NCBI RefSeq assembly: GCF_000737515.1 | Contig: NZ_CP006587.1 | Coordinates: 4,806,995 to 4,870,994, forward strand | Origin: Hymenobacter sp. APR13 | GTDB taxonomy: Bacteria; Bacteroidota; Bacteroidia; Cytophagales; Hymenobacteraceae | DNA: 64,000 bases | Direction of reading: 5' to 3' | In this document: positions 32,163 to 40,329 of the stretch, piece after piece | Numbering within the stretch: the first letter of the stretch is position 1 | Layout: each line of letters begins with the position of its first letter | Made by a program: the position numbers and the translations under genes | The notes under the pieces: model-generated | Told to the model about the DNA's origin: nothing | The model's input: the letters and a program-made list of their open reading frames with translations, nothing else | Databases searched by the model: none

Positions 32163-35141
32163 TTACTGCGCCAGCTGCTCGTCAAGCAGCCGGAAGGGGC
32201 TCAGGCGGTCGAGGCGCAACACAAAACGGATGCGGTCGGTGAAGTCCTTGCGGCTGCTGGGCAGGAAGTTCTCGTACTGCGTACCGGCCACGGGCAGGTA
32301 GATTTGCAGCACGTCTTTGAGCATCGGCACCGCAAATTCAAGCAGCGGTACCGCCAGGCCGGCGTCGTAGTAGGTGTTGCGGCTTCGGCCGCCCACCACG
32401 AAGGGTTCCCGCGTCGCGCCAAAGTCGGCGAATACGGCCAGCGGCACCACCGGCACGTCAACCTGGAGGTTGACCGTAGTCAGCCAGTTGTTCGTGAATA
32501 CGGGCATAAAGGCCTTGAAAGCACCGTCGCGGTCGTCGGTCTGGTGGTACTGGGCCGCGAGTGTGCGCGAAATCTGCGGGCGGTCCAGAAATACGGTTTG
32601 CCGGCGATAGTCGGGGCTGCCGCTTAAACCCAGGAAAAAGTCGCGGTTTTCATGGGTTTGCAAAAAGCTGCCGCCAAATAAGCGCACCTGCACTCGTTTG
32701 GTAGGCGAGTAGAACTGCTGAAGCGAAACCGCTCCGCGCAGCAGGAAGGCCGGGGCGTCGTTTCCCGTTTCGTTGCTGCGGGCACGCATGCGGTTGAGGT
32801 CCACCTGCCAGTTCCATTCCCGTAGCGCGTTGCGGATGCGGCCGCGGTAATCGGCCGTCACGATGTTCAGATTGCGGAGTCTGTCCTGGGTGTTGACGGC
32901 CGTGCCCGACAGCGTGAGCCGGTGCTGGGGCCCGTTGAAGGCCGAGTGGGGCAGCACCACGCTCACGCTGGGCTCCAGCTTCAGGTAGCGCTCGAAGCGC
33001 TGCACGGTGGCGCCCACCGTCACCGTCCGCGCCTTGCTGGCAGGCAGCAGATTCAGCTGCAGCGAGGCGATGCCGTTCACTTCTTTGCGGGCGAAACTGT
33101 ACAGGGGCATGGCCAGGTATTGGAGCCGCTTGGGTGCCAGCAGGCTGTTGTAGAACGCCGCCCCCAGCATGAGCTTATCGGACGTGTTGGCGCCCAGCGC
33201 GGGCAGCCAGTTGATGGCGGCCTGGTCCCAGCGCTCGACGCTGGCCAGGGGCCGCAGGCGCAGGGGCTCGAGGCGGGGCGCCGGGCTGTTTAGCTGCAGC
33301 CGGTCGTCGCGGCGGTTGAGCTGCGGAGTGAGGTAGCCGGCGTCCACCACCAGCGACGCCACGCCCGCGCGCCGGAAACTGAGCGGCGACGCGGCTTCCG
33401 TCCCGGCGCGGCCGAAGGGCGGCGTCCAACGCGTTTCCAGCACCTTACCGTTGGCGTCGAGTGACGACACCGGCACGGCCCACGGCACCGGCGAGTCGGT
33501 GCGCACCTGCACCTGCACCCTGTCTTCCACCGCTAGCGGGGCGCTCAGGTAGGCGTTGTAGCGGTGCGTGCCGGTGAGCAGGTCGTTGAAAAACCAGCCC
33601 AGCGGCTGCCCGGTGCTTTCCTCAAACGAGGCCTGCATGTCCTCGGGGTAGGGGTGGCGAAACTTCCAGCGCTCGTAGTAGGCCTGCAGGGCGCGGTCAA
33701 ACCGCTCCTGGCCCAGATAGCCCGCCAGGTAGTGGAGCAGCGAAGCCGTTTTATGATACGTCATCAGCCCGTAGTTCCGCTTACCAAACGCTGCCGAGGT
33801 GAGCCCCTGTACGGGCTGGTCGAGGCCACGGCTGGCCAGGACTTGGTAAGCCACCTGTTTTAGCGCTGTCGGGGGCAGGCCTTCCACCTGGCTGCGGATG
33901 GCGCGGTCCGTGATGGACGAGCCGCCGAAAGGGGTGGCTTTGATGCTATCGAGGGCGGCCAAGCGCTTTTCGAAGTAGGTATTCACGCCTTCGTCCATCC
34001 AGGCAAAGTCCCGCTCGTTGCTGCCCAGGATGCCGTAAAACCAGTTGTGCCCCACCTCGTGCACCAGGGCCTCGGGGATGCACACCGTTACCATGGGGTA
34101 TTCCATACTCCCGGGCCCCACGCCCGCCTGGACCGCCGTGGCGGAAGAGTACGGGTATTCTCCCACCCAGTGGGAGTAGCGCATCAGCGCTTCGTTCACG
34201 TCTTGCAGGCCTTTTATCCAGCGCGTAGCCTCCCGGTTGGTGAACAGCACCCACGAGGTAACGGCGCGGCCCGAAGGCAGCGTCACGGCGCTTTTCAGCA
34301 CATTAAACCGCTTGTCAGCAAACCAGGCGAAATCGTGCACCCGGTCCTGCTTGTAGCGCAGGGTTTTGGTGGCGGTGGCCGACGCCGGAAAGGTCAGGTC
34401 GTCGCCGAAGTCAGCCTGGGTGGTTTTCTTCGCTGTTTCGGCCGCTAGGCCTTCCAGGCGGGCTATTTCGTCGGGGTTCTGCAGCTCGCCGGTAGCGCCC
34501 ACCGTGTAGTTGGCCGGCAGCGTAATCCGCACGTCGAACGAGCCGAACTCCGAGTAGAACTCACCCTGGTCGAGGTAGGGCATCGGATGCCAGCCGCGAC
34601 GGTCGAGCACGGCGGGCTTGGGGTACCACTGCGTTATCTGGTAGTTCTGGCCCACGTGCCGCATGCGCGAAAACGGGCCGGGCAGCTTCACCCGAAACGG
34701 CGTGCTGATGGCCGCCGTGGCGCCGGCCGCCAGCGGCCTGGGCAGCAGAAGCTTGGCCACGTCGGGGTTGTTGGGGTCGAATTCCAGCGTGGCTGCCTGC
34801 CCGTCCACGGTGAAAGCAAGGCCGTCGATAAAGCCGCGCTGCGCGGCCGGGGCAAACGCAAACGCGCGGTTGCCGTTGCGCAGCTCCTGGCGGGCAAAGG
34901 CCGTGCGGTTGTCGCGGTAGGCATTGGGCCACAGGTGAAACCAGATGAAGGTCAGCGCCTGGAGCGAGTTATTGGTGTACTGCACCTGCTCGTGGCCCGT
35001 CAGCTCGTGCTTCCGGTCGTCGAGGGCCACGTCAATGGTGTAGTTCACTTCCTGCTGGAAGTAGGGCGCCGGCGTGGCGCGCTGGGCAAAAGCCGCCGCC
35101 GGCAGCAACGCCAGGCAGCAAATGGCAAGCAGGTGTCTCAT
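32163..35141 (-). CDS. Secreted M1-family metallopeptidase
   Basis: 992 residues from the ATG at 35141, which opens the signal peptide MRHLLAICCLALLPAAAFAQ. An in-frame ATG at 35162 is also possible. The N-terminal beta-domain (YTIDVALDDRKHELTGHEQV) is followed by the catalytic domain with HEVGHNW near residues 361-367 and the third zinc ligand in NERDFAWMDEGVNTYF. The exopeptidase loop reads GPGSMEYP instead of GAMEN, common in secreted Bacteroidota M1 enzymes. The C-terminal third is beta-rich, with barrel-like strands (LYSFARKEVNGIASLQLNLLP, VRLFGGSF), suggesting an outer-membrane-attached part. It probably trims peptides at the cell surface. It is transcribed alone. Confidence 0.92.
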   Translation of the reverse strand: MRHLLAICCLALLPAAAFAQRATPAPYFQQEVNYTIDVALDDRKHELTGHEQVQYTNNSLQALTFIWFHLWPNAYRDNRTAFARQELRNGNRAFAFAPAAQRGFIDGLAFTVDGQAATLEFDPNNPDVAKLLLPRPLAAGATAAISTPFRVKLPGPFSRMRHVGQNYQITQWYPKPAVLDRRGWHPMPYLDQGEFYSEFGSFDVRITLPANYTVGATGELQNPDEIARLEGLAAETAKKTTQADFGDDLTFPASATATKTLRYKQDRVHDFAWFADKRFNVLKSAVTLPSGRAVTSWVLFTNREATRWIKGLQDVNEALMRYSHWVGEYPYSSATAVQAGVGPGSMEYPMVTVCIPEALVHEVGHNWFYGILGSNERDFAWMDEGVNTYFEKRLAALDSIKATPFGGSSITDRAIRSQVEGLPPTALKQVAYQVLASRGLDQPVQGLTSAAFGKRNYGLMTYHKTASLLHYLAGYLGQERFDRALQAYYERWKFRHPYPEDMQASFEESTGQPLGWFFNDLLTGTHRYNAYLSAPLAVEDRVQVQVRTDSPVPWAVPVSSLDANGKVLETRWTPPFGRAGTEAASPLSFRRAGVASLVVDAGYLTPQLNRRDDRLQLNSPAPRLEPLRLRPLASVERWDQAAINWLPALGANTSDKLMLGAAFYNSLLAPKRLQYLAMPLYSFARKEVNGIASLQLNLLPASKARTVTVGATVQRFERYLKLEPSVSVVLPHSAFNGPQHRLTLSGTAVNTQDRLRNLNIVTADYRGRIRNALREWNWQVDLNRMRARSNETGNDAPAFLLRGAVSLQQFYSPTKRVQVRLFGGSFLQTHENRDFFLGLSGSPDYRRQTVFLDRPQISRTLAAQYHQTDDRDGAFKAFMPVFTNNWLTTVNLQVDVPVVPLAVFADFGATREPFVVGGRSRNTYYDAGLAVPLLEFAVPMLKDVLQIYLPVAGTQYENFLPSSRKDFTDRIRFVLRLDRLSPFRLLDEQLAQ

Positions 35142-35162
35142 TGAGCTAAGTATTCTTTCCAT

Positions 35163-35960
35163 AACCGTTTCACGTTTTTCAAGCCGCAGCCCCCGCCGGC
35201 AGCGCCGCCTTAAGCCCAGCTCAGGCACCTGTTTTGCGGCCGGATGGTGCCAGGATCATGATTCTTAGGCTGATTGGCTGAGCCCTTACCTGGCTTGCGT
35301 AGTGGCCGCGCTTTGGGCCGTAGCCAGAGATGCAGCGGTAGAAGCGGTAGCAACGGGGCCGGCGACGAGCAGGGGGCGGAGCGCGTGTTTCATGGTATCG
35401 GGCAGGTGCAGGTTTGGGGGAAGGCCAGCCGCTGATCGACTGGGAACGACACAAAGCAACGGCTCCTTTTGCCCCCTGAAAAGCTTTATTCGACCAGCCC
35501 AGGGCCGAAAACGACCAATGGTGTCCGGCCGTTTTTTGTCGAAAAAAAAGCCCCCTTGGTCGAAACCCAAGCCCGGATTCCGGCCAAAAAAGGCCTTTTT
35601 GCCCGCACGTTCAACGCCCCCGTCGCCGCATCCGCCGCCTGCCCCAGGCCGCTTTCCGCTTGCCTTCGAACTCCTGCTTTGCGCCCTGTCTATAGGCGTG
35701 TGTGTGCCGTCGCTGAGGTGGCCCAGCAATGGCCTTAGAGTACCTGAAAAATCTGGCTCCGTATGCCCCGAGGCATGGCAAAGCAACTGGTTTTAGATGC
35801 TTTATGAGCCGTGGTAGCGTCTACCGCCTGAGCCAATTGTGAGCCCATTCAGTTGGTTCAAAAAAACCATTGACAACGTGTGTGCAGCACATTTGTCGTT
35901 GGCGCTTGCTTTTGCTGAGCCTATTGTGAGCCCATTACCCAGCGTTCCACCAGGGGGCAC
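35163..35960. other. 800-bp gene-poor stretch with a direct repeat
   Basis: No supportable full gene. A 35-codon minus frame (35286-35393) starts like an exported protein (MKHALRPLLVAGPVATASTA) but stops at once and may be a truncated 5' end. CTGAGCCAATTGTGAGCCCA at 35828 recurs with one difference at 35915 (22-nt units, 87 nt apart). Several A/T-tract mini-hairpins occur near 35530-35600. Confidence 0.5.
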
Positions 35961-36938
35961 TTATTGCTGGTCAAACGCAACCAGCCGCGCCGCAATACCC
36001 CGCATGGTATGCATTACTTCTTCAAAGTCTGGGGCCGGCCGATATAACAGTTCCGGCAACTCGCGCTCATAGGCACGGCGGGCGAGTTGCAGGTTCGTGG
36101 CCCCCCCCTGGTAGGCCCAGCACTAGCTCAGGGGCCGGCCTTTCCACTCCTGGGTCGGGCCCTTCACACCGGCGGTGACATCGGCGGCCTGCACGGCGCG
36201 TAGTAGCACAAACATGTCTTCGCCCGGCAACAGTGCCTGTACCTCCTCGTGACCGGCCAGCTTGTGCAGGTCGTAGAGATGCCGCACCTTACTGCTCACG
36301 TCCAGGGCTGGGTCGGGTTCGTAAGACGCCCGCACCAGCGCCATGATTTTCTCCGCAAAGGTGCGCCTCAAGCTGAGTACGTTAAAGTCGAAGGCACGCA
36401 GCCCGAACTCGTCCAGCTCCGCCTCCAGTCCCCGCGCTGCAAACACATCAGCGATATAGGAGCTCAGTGGTAGCCGCACCACGGGGTGAGGCTCCCCGAA
36501 AGCGGTTATCTCCAGCAGAATGTTCTCGCCCGCCACGGTTGACGTGTGCGGGAACGTTCTGGGGTAGCGGTGGTAGACGCGCCGAATCTGCCCCATCTTA
36601 TTATTACCTGGTACTTCCGGCAACTCTTCAGCAGTACCTGTCCCCACGGCCGCGTGGTGCACCTGCCGAATGAGTGCTTTTACGGTAGCGCCGGTGCGCC
36701 CACCCAGCAGCACGGCCAGGTCCACATCTTCCGAGAATCTGTCAATGAGCCGGTACGCTTTTGAAAGAGAGGTGCCGCCCTTGAACACGACCTCCCGGGC
36801 CACGGGCGACTCGGCCAAGTTACGCAGCACCCACGTCACCCAGTAGTCTTTTTCAATCAGGGCCTGGCTCAGCCCTGTTTCAGTTGCGGTAAGCAAAATG
36901 GCCTCTCCGAACACGTCGGGCAGGTGGTGCAAAGTCAT
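35961..36938 (-). pseudogene. AbiEii-type nucleotidyltransferase toxin gene interrupted by an amber codon
   Basis: From ATG 36938, whose A overlaps the antitoxin stop (ATGA), 271 residues run to TAG at 36123. The same frame continues without shift for another 53 codons to TAA at 35961 (WAYQGGATNLQLARRAYERE, then PDFEEVMHTMRGIAARL), so the family-length protein of about 325 residues has one nonsense change. The catalytic core is intact: IEKDYWVTWVL, FKGGTSLSKAYRLIDRFSEDVDLAVL with GGTS (54-57) and the D-x-D pair (71, 73). AbiEii toxins are NTases that modify RNA such as tRNA and cause growth arrest. The lost tail is helical. Whether the truncated toxin acts is unknown. It forms an operon with the intact antitoxin upstream. 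Confidence 0.85.
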
Positions 36939-37681
36939 TGGATTCGCCACTGGTCGCGATTAGGTAAGTCAACCGCGGACAAGCCGAGGCGGTAAATGGT
37001 TAAGGGATTAAGGCTTTGGCGCAGCGGCGGCGTGAGGGTCTGCTCGCCTATTTGTTCCAGCACTGCGCCCAGCAGTGCGCGGGTGGCGGGGTTATAAGTC
37101 AGTGCCAGGGACACTAGGCGGCACTTGTCGGCAGCCGGTAACTTCCGCACCTTTTCCCGTAACTGAATAATCAATTTGGCCGGGCGGGCGTCGGGTACGC
37201 GCTTGATGCGGCGTAGCGCGTCGAGCAGCTGCCGCAATTCCACCTCTTCTGGGCGGACCGCGCCGGCGTTGCGCACGTAGCGCACGCGCACCGTACCGAT
37301 TTGTTTGGCGGGTTTAGGCCGGGGCGTGGCAATTTCAATTTCCCGAGGCACCTGGGTGGTCAAACCGAGCCGATTGAAGATGGCCGTGCCGGTGGGGTAC
37401 TCCAGGCGCCCGGTGGCCGGCGCCTGGAGCAGGGATTCCAGCACCTGTTGCTCGCTGGGTGGCACCGCCCCAAAGCGGCCGTTCGGAGCTACCCGGTAGC
37501 GGCCCTTGGCTACGCGCTGCACCTGCCCCGTGCGGGTTAGCCGGTTCAGCGCCGAGGCCACGGCCGGTGCGCTCAGGCCCAGTGCCTCGAAGTCCGTGAA
37601 GCGCACAATCTGCCCCGGCGTGAGCTGCAGCAAACGCTGCAGCAGGCGCTGCTGGGTGGGCGAGGTACGGGAACGGGCCAT
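36935..37681 (-). CDS. AbiEi-type antitoxin (DUF6088)
   Basis: 248 residues. An N-terminal winged helix (QRLLQRLLQLTPGQIVRFTDFEALGLSAPAVASALNRLTRTGQVQRVAKGRYRV) is followed by a C-terminal domain with EYPTGTAIFNRLGLTTQVPREIEIAT and REKVRKLPAADKCRLVSLALTYNPATRALLGAVLEQIG. This is the DUF6088 layout of AbiEi antitoxins, which neutralise AbiEii indirectly and repress their own promoter through inverted repeats. An almost palindromic 36-bp site lies 38 nt upstream. The stop overlaps the toxin start by 3 nt. The gene is complete, unlike its toxin. Confidence 0.9.
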   Translation of the reverse strand: MARSRTSPTQQRLLQRLLQLTPGQIVRFTDFEALGLSAPAVASALNRLTRTGQVQRVAKGRYRVAPNGRFGAVPPSEQQVLESLLQAPATGRLEYPTGTAIFNRLGLTTQVPREIEIATPRPKPAKQIGTVRVRYVRNAGAVRPEEVELRQLLDALRRIKRVPDARPAKLIIQLREKVRKLPAADKCRLVSLALTYNPATRALLGAVLEQIGEQTLTPPLRQSLNPLTIYRLGLSAVDLPNRDQWRIQ

Positions 37682-37718
37682 GGCTAGTAAACGAAAAGTG
37701 AAGATACATCATCACCCT

Positions 37719-37754
37719 AAACGCTAAAGTTTTTTGATCAAAAACTTTGCGTTT
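37719..37754. promoter_or_regulatory. Operator-like palindrome upstream of the AbiE pair
   Basis: AAACGCTAAAGTTTTTTGA faces TCAAAAACTTTGCGTTT, an interrupted palindrome centred on TGATCA. It is the only dyad between the antitoxin start and the IS3 remnant and fits autoregulation by the AbiEi winged helix. Confidence 0.65.
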
Positions 37755-37794
37755 AAATCATCAGAAACTTGACTTATAGCGCACTATTCCTAAG

Positions 37795-38320
37795 CGTCTG
37801 CTTGAACTTGGGCCATGACGAAGCGGACGGGAAATCGGTCACGCTGCGTTGCGCGTCGGCCAGGTAGGCAAAAACAGGCCGCTCGCGGACCTCAAGGACC
37901 TCCGTTTTAAGGCGTGACCACAACCTTCGGTCTGCGCATTGTCGTAGCAGTCGCCGCGGCGGCTCTGCCAGCGCAACGCCTCATGGTCGTGGAGCAACTG
38001 CCGATAGGCGTTGCCGCAGTATTGCCCGCCGCGGTCGGAGTGGACGAGCAGGCCCGGCGCGGACGGCTGGGGCCAACACGCCCGTTGCAAGGCACTGGTC
38101 ACCAGGCCTTCGGACATCGTTGTCCCGACCTGCCAGCCCATGACCCGCTTGCTGGCCATGTCCTGAAAAACGTACAGGTAGACCCAGTTACCGTTCCTAG
38201 GTACCGTTGGCCAGCGGCAGATACTTGATGTCGGATACCCACACGCGGTTGGCCTGGGTGGGCTTGGGCTGGTCGTGCAGCCGGAGAAAGATAAGACCCT
38301 AGTCTATCCATATTTACCCG
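37795..38320 (-). pseudogene. IS3-family (IS51/IS150-like) orfB remnant
   Basis: Minus-strand sequence carries the integrase core in pieces: PKPTQANRVWVSDIKYLPLA, then MASKRVMGWQVGTTMSEGLV and LLVHSDRGGQYCGNAYRQLL, then (after a frameshift) LKTEVLEVRERPVFAYLADA. A stop or shift separates the first two pieces. The normal C-terminus (RRHSALGY region) is missing, replaced near 37840 by unrelated sequence next to the AbiE operator. The HSDRGGQY signature makes the family certain. Confidence 0.85.
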
Positions 38321-38639
38321 ACCACCTCACTTTCGGGTGCGCCTGAGACGGTGGCAGCAACGGTGCTACCATAGCCCATAACTCATCTGAAACCAGTTGC
38401 TTTCCCATACCTCTAGCATACGAAAGCTGGTTTTGTCAGGTACTCAAAGCAAAGGATTGATCCTGAGTTGTCTTTTTGGTGTTCAATACAAATATCAATT
38501 GCCATTATTGACTGGTAAATCATGCACAAAATCCGACATGAAAGTTTAGCGCATGATTTATCAGTAACCATTGGGTATAACCATGAATTAATACATGTTG
38601 CATGATATCCCATTCAAAATGGGCATTTTTTAGGCATTT
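38321..38639. other. AT-rich spacer upstream of hipB, no gene seen
   Basis: 319 bases, markedly AT-rich, with no supportable frame. It must hold the hipB promoter. TGCATGAT and ATCATGCA-like elements near 38520-38610 could be HipB operators, but no perfect dyad stands out. Confidence 0.45.
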
Positions 38640-39005
38640 ATGACTGATACATCATACAATAGGTGGGCAGCGATGAGCGATGATGCTTTGGCAGCGCACA
38701 TTGGCGCCTTTGTGCGGCACCACCGACTGGCCCGCAACAAATCGCAAGGAGCCATTGCCCATGCTGCCGGCGTCAGCCGGTCAACTCTGAGTTTATTGGA
38801 AAGGGGACAAACAGTAACAGTTGCCACCCTAATTCAGGTGCTGCGGGTGCTCGATTTGCTCTACACCATGGATGTGTTCACGATCCCCACACTAATCAGC
38901 CCGCTAGCCATTGCCAAGCCAGAACAGAAAAAGCGAATCAGAGCAAGGCCAACCGGCGAAGGCAACAAAGCGCCACAGGGTAAGAGACGAAATACCGATT
39001 GTTGA
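38640..39005 (+). CDS. hipB: HipB-like XRE-family antitoxin/regulator
   Basis: 121 residues. The Xre helix-turn-helix spans about residues 18-75: AAHIGAFVRHHRLARNKSQGAIAHAAGVSRSTLSLLERGQTVTVATLIQVLRVLDLL. A basic, Lys/Arg-rich tail follows. Layout, and the decayed hipA found 1.3 kb downstream beyond an inserted TnpB element, identify it as HipB. In HipBA modules HipB represses the operon and holds the kinase toxin HipA inactive. The final codons (NTDC, TGA) run into the end of the inserted element, so the original C-terminus may be altered. With hipA broken, this may act only as a DNA-binding protein. Confidence 0.82.
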   Translation: MTDTSYNRWAAMSDDALAAHIGAFVRHHRLARNKSQGAIAHAAGVSRSTLSLLERGQTVTVATLIQVLRVLDLLYTMDVFTIPTLISPLAIAKPEQKKRIRARPTGEGNKAPQGKRRNTDC

Positions 39006-39200
39006 CATCCTCTCCCGCCTAAAGGCAGGGAGATTCCCTTCGGCGCACAATGTCCTGTGCGGAACGGAGGATGTTGGTAGCGGCATTCCGGTCACGGTCA
39101 TGACTTGTTCCGCAGCTACTACAGCCCCAAGTTCTTACCCCCAACGCACTTAGTCCACTCGGTCCACTTCGAGTGAAGCAGACCGAGCAAGTCACGGTAG
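39002..39200 (-). ncRNA. Putative omega RNA (TnpB guide RNA)
   Basis: In IS605-type elements the guide RNA covers the 3' end of tnpB and the right end, and its guide is the host sequence just past the right end. Here that would be the tnpB tail, the right-end hairpin at about 39013-39033, and then roughly 16-20 nt of the 3' end of hipB read on the minus strand from 39001 downward. The 5' boundary is a guess. Confidence 0.4.
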
Positions 39201-40068
39201 AGAAAGATTCATTGACTTCGAGGTACGTGATGCCAAGCCTGATGGCTTTGTAGGAAAGCATCGTTTTGAAGTCCGCCCAGCCTGCATCAGATACAGACTT
39301 AGCCATTGATGTCTTTTTGAGCTTGGAACTACTCACGTTCCCCACCACCAATACATCGTACTCGTTGGTCAGCAACGTGGTTTGCTTGTGGTTCCAGTCC
39401 TTACGTTTGTTCTTGATTTTCGCGTGGATGCGCGTTACTTGTTTCTTTTTGCGGGCGCGTTGGGCTACCGCCAGCTTGACCTCGAACTTTCGGGTCAGGT
39501 TCTCGCGGCTCAGTTGTATACCATCGGAGAGGGTAGCAATGGTTTTCAACCCCATATCTACGCCCACTTCTTTGCCGGTCGGCTGGCGTTCGGGCGTGAG
39601 GTCTTCGCACACGAAGTTCACGTACCACCTGCCTTGTGCGTCTTCGGCAAAGGAGCCGAAACGCACCTTGCCGGGTAGTGGGCGCGAGTTCCAGAAGCGG
39701 AACGTCTGCCCGTTGTAGGTTACGGAATCGGCGCTAACCTTCACACCCACAGCTTTGAACGGCACCCATCCCAACGAGCGTTTGCGGCTGCGCCAGTTGA
39801 GTTTCGGGCGCTTGAATTGCTTACCGCACTTGCAATATTCATCTACTACGGCTTGCACCGTTTGGCTATGCAAGCCAAACTCTTTACCAACGCCAGCGGT
39901 CAACTTATGTAGGTCGAAGGCAGAAAGCAGCTTGCGGCGAAACGACCACTGATAGGCATTGCGCTCGTTGGCATAGTTCCAAATATCATTTACGCCGAAG
40001 CCCAGCTTACGCAGGCGAACCCGGCAAGCTGAATCTTTGAGGCGGAAACGATAGGTAGTGAGTTTCAT
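39019..40068 (-). CDS. tnpB: TnpB RNA-guided nuclease
   Basis: 349 residues. RuvC-I is KEVGVDMGLKTIATLSDG (D171). A zinc finger with CSVC (294-297) and CSSC (316-319) precedes RuvC-III HDRDRNAATNIL (D324 or D326). The expected RuvC-II glutamate (usually in a VVEDL-like strand) is missing: the strand reads VLVVGNVSSSKL. A glutamate occurs instead at YLEVNESFS (E284/E287), as in TnpB lineages with rearranged catalytic sites. TnpB cuts DNA guided by the omega RNA next to a short motif matching the left flank, helping element retention. The ATG at 40068 lies 5 nt after a TATATTTG -7 box, so the mRNA is probably leaderless. The frame is intact. Confidence 0.92.
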   Translation of the reverse strand: MKLTTYRFRLKDSACRVRLRKLGFGVNDIWNYANERNAYQWSFRRKLLSAFDLHKLTAGVGKEFGLHSQTVQAVVDEYCKCGKQFKRPKLNWRSRKRSLGWVPFKAVGVKVSADSVTYNGQTFRFWNSRPLPGKVRFGSFAEDAQGRWYVNFVCEDLTPERQPTGKEVGVDMGLKTIATLSDGIQLSRENLTRKFEVKLAVAQRARKKKQVTRIHAKIKNKRKDWNHKQTTLLTNEYDVLVVGNVSSSKLKKTSMAKSVSDAGWADFKTMLSYKAIRLGITYLEVNESFSTVTCSVCFTRSGPSGLSALGVRTWGCSSCGTSHDRDRNAATNILRSAQDIVRRRESPCL

Positions 40069-40073
40069 CTACG

Positions 40074-40102
40074 CAAATATACGAAACAACATACTATATT
40101 TG
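40074..40102. promoter_or_regulatory. Divergent Bacteroidota promoters for tnpB and the RHH gene
   Basis: Two TATATTTG (-7, consensus TAnnTTTG) boxes face apart: minus strand at 40074-40081, 5 nt before tnpB, and plus strand at 40095-40102, 4 nt before the RHH gene. The minus box has a TTG 20 nt upstream. Both transcripts would start at or near the start codon. Confidence 0.65.
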
Positions 40103-40106
40103 CAAC

Positions 40107-40247
40107 ATGAGCAAGCAAAAACCACCCTATCAAGTACGTATGTCGGATGAATTGTATGCGTTGGCACAAGCAAGCGCGAAACGGCTGGGTATTTCCTTCG
40201 CCGCCTATGTTCGGATGCTGATAGCGAAAGACCAGACGAAACCCTAA
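40107..40247 (+). CDS. 46-residue ribbon-helix-helix protein, divergent from tnpB
   Basis: MSKQKPPYQVRMSDELYALA and onward: a basic start, one beta-strand (YQVRMS), then helices ELYALAQASAKRLG and SFAAYVRMLIAK, matching the CopG/Arc ribbon-helix-helix fold in its minimal form. It lies within the TnpB element on the opposite strand, 38 nt from tnpB, each with its own TATATTTG box. RHH proteins are typically dimeric repressors. By position it could repress tnpB, the guide RNA or itself (inference). It ends before the left-end hairpin. Confidence 0.65.
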   Translation: MSKQKPPYQVRMSDELYALAQASAKRLGISFAAYVRMLIAKDQTKP

Positions 40248-40329
40248 CGCGAGATGGCCGCTGCGCGTCAGTTTCGATTCATCCCCTGCCTAAAGGCGAG
40301 GGGCTTTCTCTCAACAAAAATCGTAACGA

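Larger units (their letters stand above)
39002..40314 (-). mobile_element. TnpB-only IS605-like element inserted between hipB and hipA
   Basis: 1.3-kb element transcribed on the minus strand. The right end (39002-39035) has the hairpin CTGCCTTTAGGCGGGAG-type stem and finishes GGATGTCAA, the usual TCAA end of IS200/IS605 elements. The left end (about 40275-40314) has a related CCCCTGCCTAAAGGCGAGGGG hairpin followed by CTCTCAA. It encodes TnpB and a divergent small ribbon-helix-helix gene. No tnpA transposase is present, so it must move in trans. It separates hipB from the hipA start at 40330. Confidence 0.85.
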
